From NCBI GenBank assembly GCA_003233545.1, contig QILZ01000257.1, forward strand, positions 1 to 9,091: 9,091 bases of DNA, in the 5' to 3' direction. Position 1 is the first letter of the stretch; the number at the start of each line of letters is the position of its first letter. The notes below the pieces were generated by a model. It saw only the letters and a list, made by a program, of their open reading frames with translations. It did no database searches and was not told the origin of the DNA. Origin of the DNA: Spirochaetales bacterium. GTDB taxonomy: Bacteria > Spirochaetota > Spirochaetia > SZUA-6. Below are positions 6,503 to 9,091 of this stretch, in pieces. The position numbers and the translations under genes are program-made.

Positions 6503-7636
6503 TTAAAACTCCGCTCTTATACCGATAAAAGTTTCTATTAAGTTGTTTACGGAAAAAGGCCAGATTTGCGCATTAACCTTCAGCTTCCATACAACGCCCT
6601 GTGTGATTAAACTTATATAAGGTGATGCTTTTACTCTGAACTGCTGTGTGCCTGTTGTCGAAAATGACAGATTACTCTCGAATCCTCCGCTTACAGGAGT
6701 TTTCTGGGGGTCGCCGAGAAGAAAATTTATATTAACGTCGAACGATCCGAGTTCGTTTGTTTCTTTCTGCAGATAATAACCCGGATGCCAGAAGAAGGTA
6801 GGTATAATCGAGAAAAGTCCCATATGTACCCTTGGTTCAAAGAGAAGGTAGAACAGCTTGATGCCGAAGAGATCTTTAGCAGGATCCCACCTTGGGATTC
6901 CAATCTGGGTCAGGAATTCGACACCCTCACTGGCGGAGTAGAATAAAAGTCCGCCTCTGTAATATCCGAATGTGGAAATCGGAAAAGTAGCTCCCGCAAA
7001 AGCCTCTATTTTAAGATTTTTAAAATTTATCATTGTTCTGAAATCTGCCGAATAATGTCCGAGCCAGACAGACTCCGTACCGTTCACCGAATGGGTGATA
7101 TTGGAATCCTGGTATAAATACAATGAGTAGAGGAAATTACCCGAAGGGAGCAGGCTGAATTTAAGTCCTGTTCCGGAAATGGTATAAATCCCGTCGTAGA
7201 TTATACCTTCGGGGAAATATATGTATCCCGAATACTGTGTTGTTATCGGTATACTCCCGAAAATGGTTGAAAAATCCGAACCCGAACAAAATGTATCATT
7301 TTCACCGACAAAATAAGAAAAATTTAAGGGAATCGAGAATAATTTTCTTATTATGATGCTTGCGCCCTTAAATGCAAGACTGCTTGATTTGATATAATCT
7401 TCGAGGCTTGTGCTTTTATAGTTTAAAGTTACCCTTCCTCCGAATTTGTATCCTCCCTCTACAAGCAGGTCCATTTCTCCCCGGGTGGATAACTCGTACA
7501 ATCCGTTATTCATCTGCCCTCTTGTTATAAGTTCCAGATAGGGTACCGTGATATTGGCAGAAAAGACATGCCCGGCTGTAAGCAGAAGCAGGGGGAGTGC
7601 GATTAGAAACAACATTTTTATTTTTCTATTTATCAT
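6503..7636 (-). CDS. Exported beta-rich protein of unknown function, probable outer-membrane barrel
   Basis: No family is recognised. I place the start at the ATG of 7636-7634 (377 residues): GGGAGG (7651-7646) lies nine bases upstream, and the protein then begins MINRKIKMLF with a normal signal peptide (core about 8-20, cleavage near VFSA). An upstream in-frame ATG at 7696 would add 20 residues (MNLFDFLKIRTK...); it overlaps the stop of the REC-PilZ gene (ATGA) and has AAAAGGA upstream, so it could be used, but a 27-residue region before the hydrophobic core would be odd. The mature chain is full of amphipathic strands rich in Gly, Tyr and Phe (FLYSLYLYQDS, FGGRVTLNY, KIEAFAGATFP) and ends in AEF, the terminal Phe of outer-membrane barrels. 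It precedes the other barrel-like gene by 5 bp. Confidence 0.72.
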   Translation of the reverse strand: MINRKIKMLFLIALPLLLLTAGHVFSANITVPYLELITRGQMNNGLYELSTRGEMDLLVEGGYKFGGRVTLNYKSTSLEDYIKSSSLAFKGASIIIRKLFSIPLNFSYFVGENDTFCSGSDFSTIFGSIPITTQYSGYIYFPEGIIYDGIYTISGTGLKFSLLPSGNFLYSLYLYQDSNITHSVNGTESVWLGHYSADFRTMINFKNLKIEAFAGATFPISTFGYYRGGLLFYSASEGVEFLTQIGIPRWDPAKDLFGIKLFYLLFEPRVHMGLFSIIPTFFWHPGYYLQKETNELGSFDVNINFLLGDPQKTPVSGGFESNLSFSTTGTQQFRVKASPYISLITQGVVWKLKVNAQIWPFSVNNLIETFIGIRAEF

Positions 7637-7692
7637 TATACATTTCCTCCCAATATAAAGTTTAGTGCGTATCTTTAAAAAATCAAACAGAT

Positions 7693-8406
7693 TCATTGCG
7701 AAATCCTTTTAAAAATAAAACGTGCAAGATTGTTCTTGTCTTTGCTGCCCATGTTTTTAAATTTAATTGCTATAAAATTTCCCTTCTGTAAAACAATATC
7801 TCCGGAAGGCGAGAGCTGCCTGGTGCTGAGAACAAAATTGATTGCCGGAATAGAAGTTCCCGGTGTAAGAATTTTATTTTCCGGAGGATTAAAGAGTTCC
7901 GCTGCAACACCTCCCATACTGATGTCTAAGATTTTTCCGGATAAAAGTTTTTCATGTCCGGGAAGTTTAAAATGAAGCCTGAGCAATTCGTCAGCTTCCG
8001 GTTTTACCCTTATGTGTTTTCTGTCTTTGTGATGGTTCGACAACTTATTTAGAATATTTTCAAGTTTCCGGTATGCCTGTTCTTCCGCGAAGGGTTTAAG
8101 CAGGTAACCTGCAACTCCCAATTCTATCATTTTGATTACGAAATCTTTATTTGACTGAATCGTATGCACTATTATCTTTATATCCTTCATCCGGTTGTTT
8201 CCCCGCAGATATTCGATTAATTTTATACCTTCTACATCTTTGTTATCTATATCGACAATTAAACCCGTGATATCCTGATTATTGTCAAAATATTCTTCTG
8301 CCGACTTATAATTTTTTATTGGAATTCCTTTGATTCCGAATGATAAAAGTATATAGCATAATGAATCTCTAACGGATTTTAAACTTTCGACTACAAGAAA
8401 TTTCAT
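7693..8406 (-). CDS. Receiver (CheY-like) - PilZ domain protein
   Basis: The 237-residue protein has two domains. Residues 1-120 are a response-regulator receiver: phospho-acceptor Asp52 in LIVDID, Thr82 in IIVHT, and Lys104 in YLLKPF are present, but the usual Asp-Asp acid pair is Glu7-Ser8 (VVES). Residues 127-237 are a PilZ domain with R129-x3-R133 (RKHIR) and DISMGG (161-166), the c-di-GMP-binding motifs, followed by beta strands ending ...FIAIKF. It may integrate phosphorylation and c-di-GMP, with no DNA-binding output, so it probably acts by protein contact. The start ATG has GGAGGT (8416-8411) upstream. The gene leads the four-gene minus-strand unit and is divergent from cheA, so CheA is a plausible but unproven phosphate donor. 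Confidence 0.88.
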   Translation of the reverse strand: MKFLVVESLKSVRDSLCYILLSFGIKGIPIKNYKSAEEYFDNNQDITGLIVDIDNKDVEGIKLIEYLRGNNRMKDIKIIVHTIQSNKDFVIKMIELGVAGYLLKPFAEEQAYRKLENILNKLSNHHKDRKHIRVKPEADELLRLHFKLPGHEKLLSGKILDISMGGVAAELFNPPENKILTPGTSIPAINFVLSTRQLSPSGDIVLQKGNFIAIKFKNMGSKDKNNLARFIFKRISQ

Positions 8407-8428
8407 AACTACCTCCGGGATCTATAAT

Positions 8429-8457
8429 AGATTAGCTATGTGCCGGAGAGCTGTCAA
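8429..8457 (-). promoter_or_regulatory. Sigma70-type promoter of the REC-PilZ operon
   Basis: On the minus strand a consensus TTGACA (8457-8452), a 17-bp spacer and TAATCT (8434-8429) stand just upstream of the gene. Predicted transcription starts near 8422, leaving a short leader containing GGAGGT before the ATG at 8406. Confidence 0.7.
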
Positions 8458-8487
8458 TAAAATTGTAAAGAATAAATAAACTTGCTC

Positions 8488-8515
8488 TTGACTTATCATA
8501 GATGGTATATATCAT
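8488..8515 (+). promoter_or_regulatory. Candidate promoter of cheA
   Basis: TTGACT (8488-8493) and TATCAT (8510-8515) are spaced by 16 bp. The -10 is poor, and the +1 would fall within a few bases of the ATG at 8527, giving an almost leaderless transcript. The real promoter may therefore lie elsewhere in 8407-8500. No sigma28-like TAAA-N15-GCCGATAA element is seen. Confidence 0.3.
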
Positions 8516-8526
8516 TTATAAGGAAT

Positions 8527-9091
8527 ATGAGTGATTATCTGGACCCTGCAAATGAAGAACTTTTAAAGGACTTTTTCGAAGAAGCACAGTTACAGGTAGA
8601 GCTGCTGGAAGAGAATGTTCTTCTGCTCGAGCATGAACCTGGCAATCAGGATGCGATCGATGAAATATTCAGAGCTGCTCATACTCTTAAAGGTGGAGCT
8701 GCAACAGTAGAAATGACGGAGATTGCGGAATTTACTCATCTTATGGAAGACGTACTGGATGAAATCCGCTCGGGAAATCTTAGAGCGGCCAAGGATGTAA
8801 TAGATAAGATATTGGATTCTCTGGATATCGTTAAAAATATGCTCGAAGCAAGGGCTTCCGGAATTACTTACAGTAAAGACATATCAGAAACTATTACCGC
8901 ATTAAAATCATTTATAGGCAGGGAAGCAGAAGAAATACCGGAGTCTGAATATACAGCTGTACCTGCTGCACCGGAGCTGAGTGACGACTATGATTTGACG
9001 AAATTAACAGAGGGATTAAGCGGGAACGAAGCGGTTTTTAAAGTTACTGTCCGCTTTAATCCGGATTATGTTATGAATACAGTCGGGGGGA
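8527..9091 (+). CDS. cheA: Chemotaxis histidine kinase CheA, N-terminal part (runs off the window)
   Basis: The open frame gives 188 residues without a stop. Residues 1-110 are a histidine phosphotransfer (P1) domain with the phosphorylated His52 in FRAAHTLKGGAATVEM, and the preceding LLKDFFEEAQLQVELLEENVLLLE is typical of CheA. An acidic linker (about 133-155) follows. The CheY/CheB-binding P2 domain then seems to begin near 165 (AVFKVTVRFNPDYVM). CheA passes phosphate from ATP to CheY and CheB in response to receptor arrays. Dimerisation, kinase and CheW-binding domains are beyond the right edge. Start: this is the only in-frame ATG before the conserved region; AAGGA (8520-8524) is unusually close, two bases away. 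The gene is divergent from the REC-PilZ operon. Confidence 0.92.
   Translation, partial: MSDYLDPANEELLKDFFEEAQLQVELLEENVLLLEHEPGNQDAIDEIFRAAHTLKGGAATVEMTEIAEFTHLMEDVLDEIRSGNLRAAKDVIDKILDSLDIVKNMLEARASGITYSKDISETITALKSFIGREAEEIPESEYTAVPAAPELSDDYDLTKLTEGLSGNEAVFKVTVRFNPDYVMNTVGG

Noticed and set aside
8465..8500. Sigma28 (flagellar) promoter upstream of cheA
   Set aside because: TAAA tetramers are present, but nothing resembling GCCGATAA lies at the required 15-bp spacing.

Overview
The window looks like chromosomal DNA of a free-living spirochaete (Spirochaetales-like). This rests on the gene content (a chemotaxis CheA, a receiver-PilZ protein, outer-membrane-type proteins ending in Phe), the style of ribosomal protein bS21, and moderately AT-rich DNA with strong AAGGAGG-type ribosome binding sites. 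The assignment is inferred from protein flavour, not from a marker gene. I see no mobile element, CRISPR array, tRNA or rRNA. The window is gene-dense: the longest gene-free stretches are about 144 bp (3657-3800) and 120 bp (8407-8526), and both are divergent promoter regions.

Left block, + strand (1-1383): the C-terminal end of a probable recJ overlaps (ATGA) a secreted M23/LytM-type peptidoglycan hydrolase. This is followed by rpsU (bS21), which appears to start at a rare ATA codon behind an 11-nt perfect Shine-Dalgarno sequence. The block ends at a hairpin terminator that is symmetrical and should also stop transcription arriving from the right.

Second block, - strand (3656 down to 1404): a compact polar amino-acid ABC importer operon in the order binding protein, permease, ATPase. 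The genes overlap by 13 and 11 bp, and both downstream genes use GTG starts. A divergent FAH-family hydrolase (3801-4583, +) shares the AT-rich intergenic region, which carries overlapping divergent -10 candidates and an 8-bp inverted repeat.

Third block, - strand (8406 down to 4593): a four-gene, tightly packed transcription unit. It encodes a receiver-PilZ protein, two uncharacterised exported beta-rich proteins that look like outer-membrane barrels, and a MinD/ParA-superfamily ATPase of the 'DLGGxNLHTxLG' type. A good sigma70-like promoter (TTGACA-17-TAATCT) precedes it. Divergently, from 8527 to the window end, runs the start of cheA (Hpt domain and the beginning of the CheY-binding domain). 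The third block is the most interesting part: it could link chemotaxis or c-di-GMP signalling to the cell envelope or to a positional ATPase. No function can be assigned from sequence alone.
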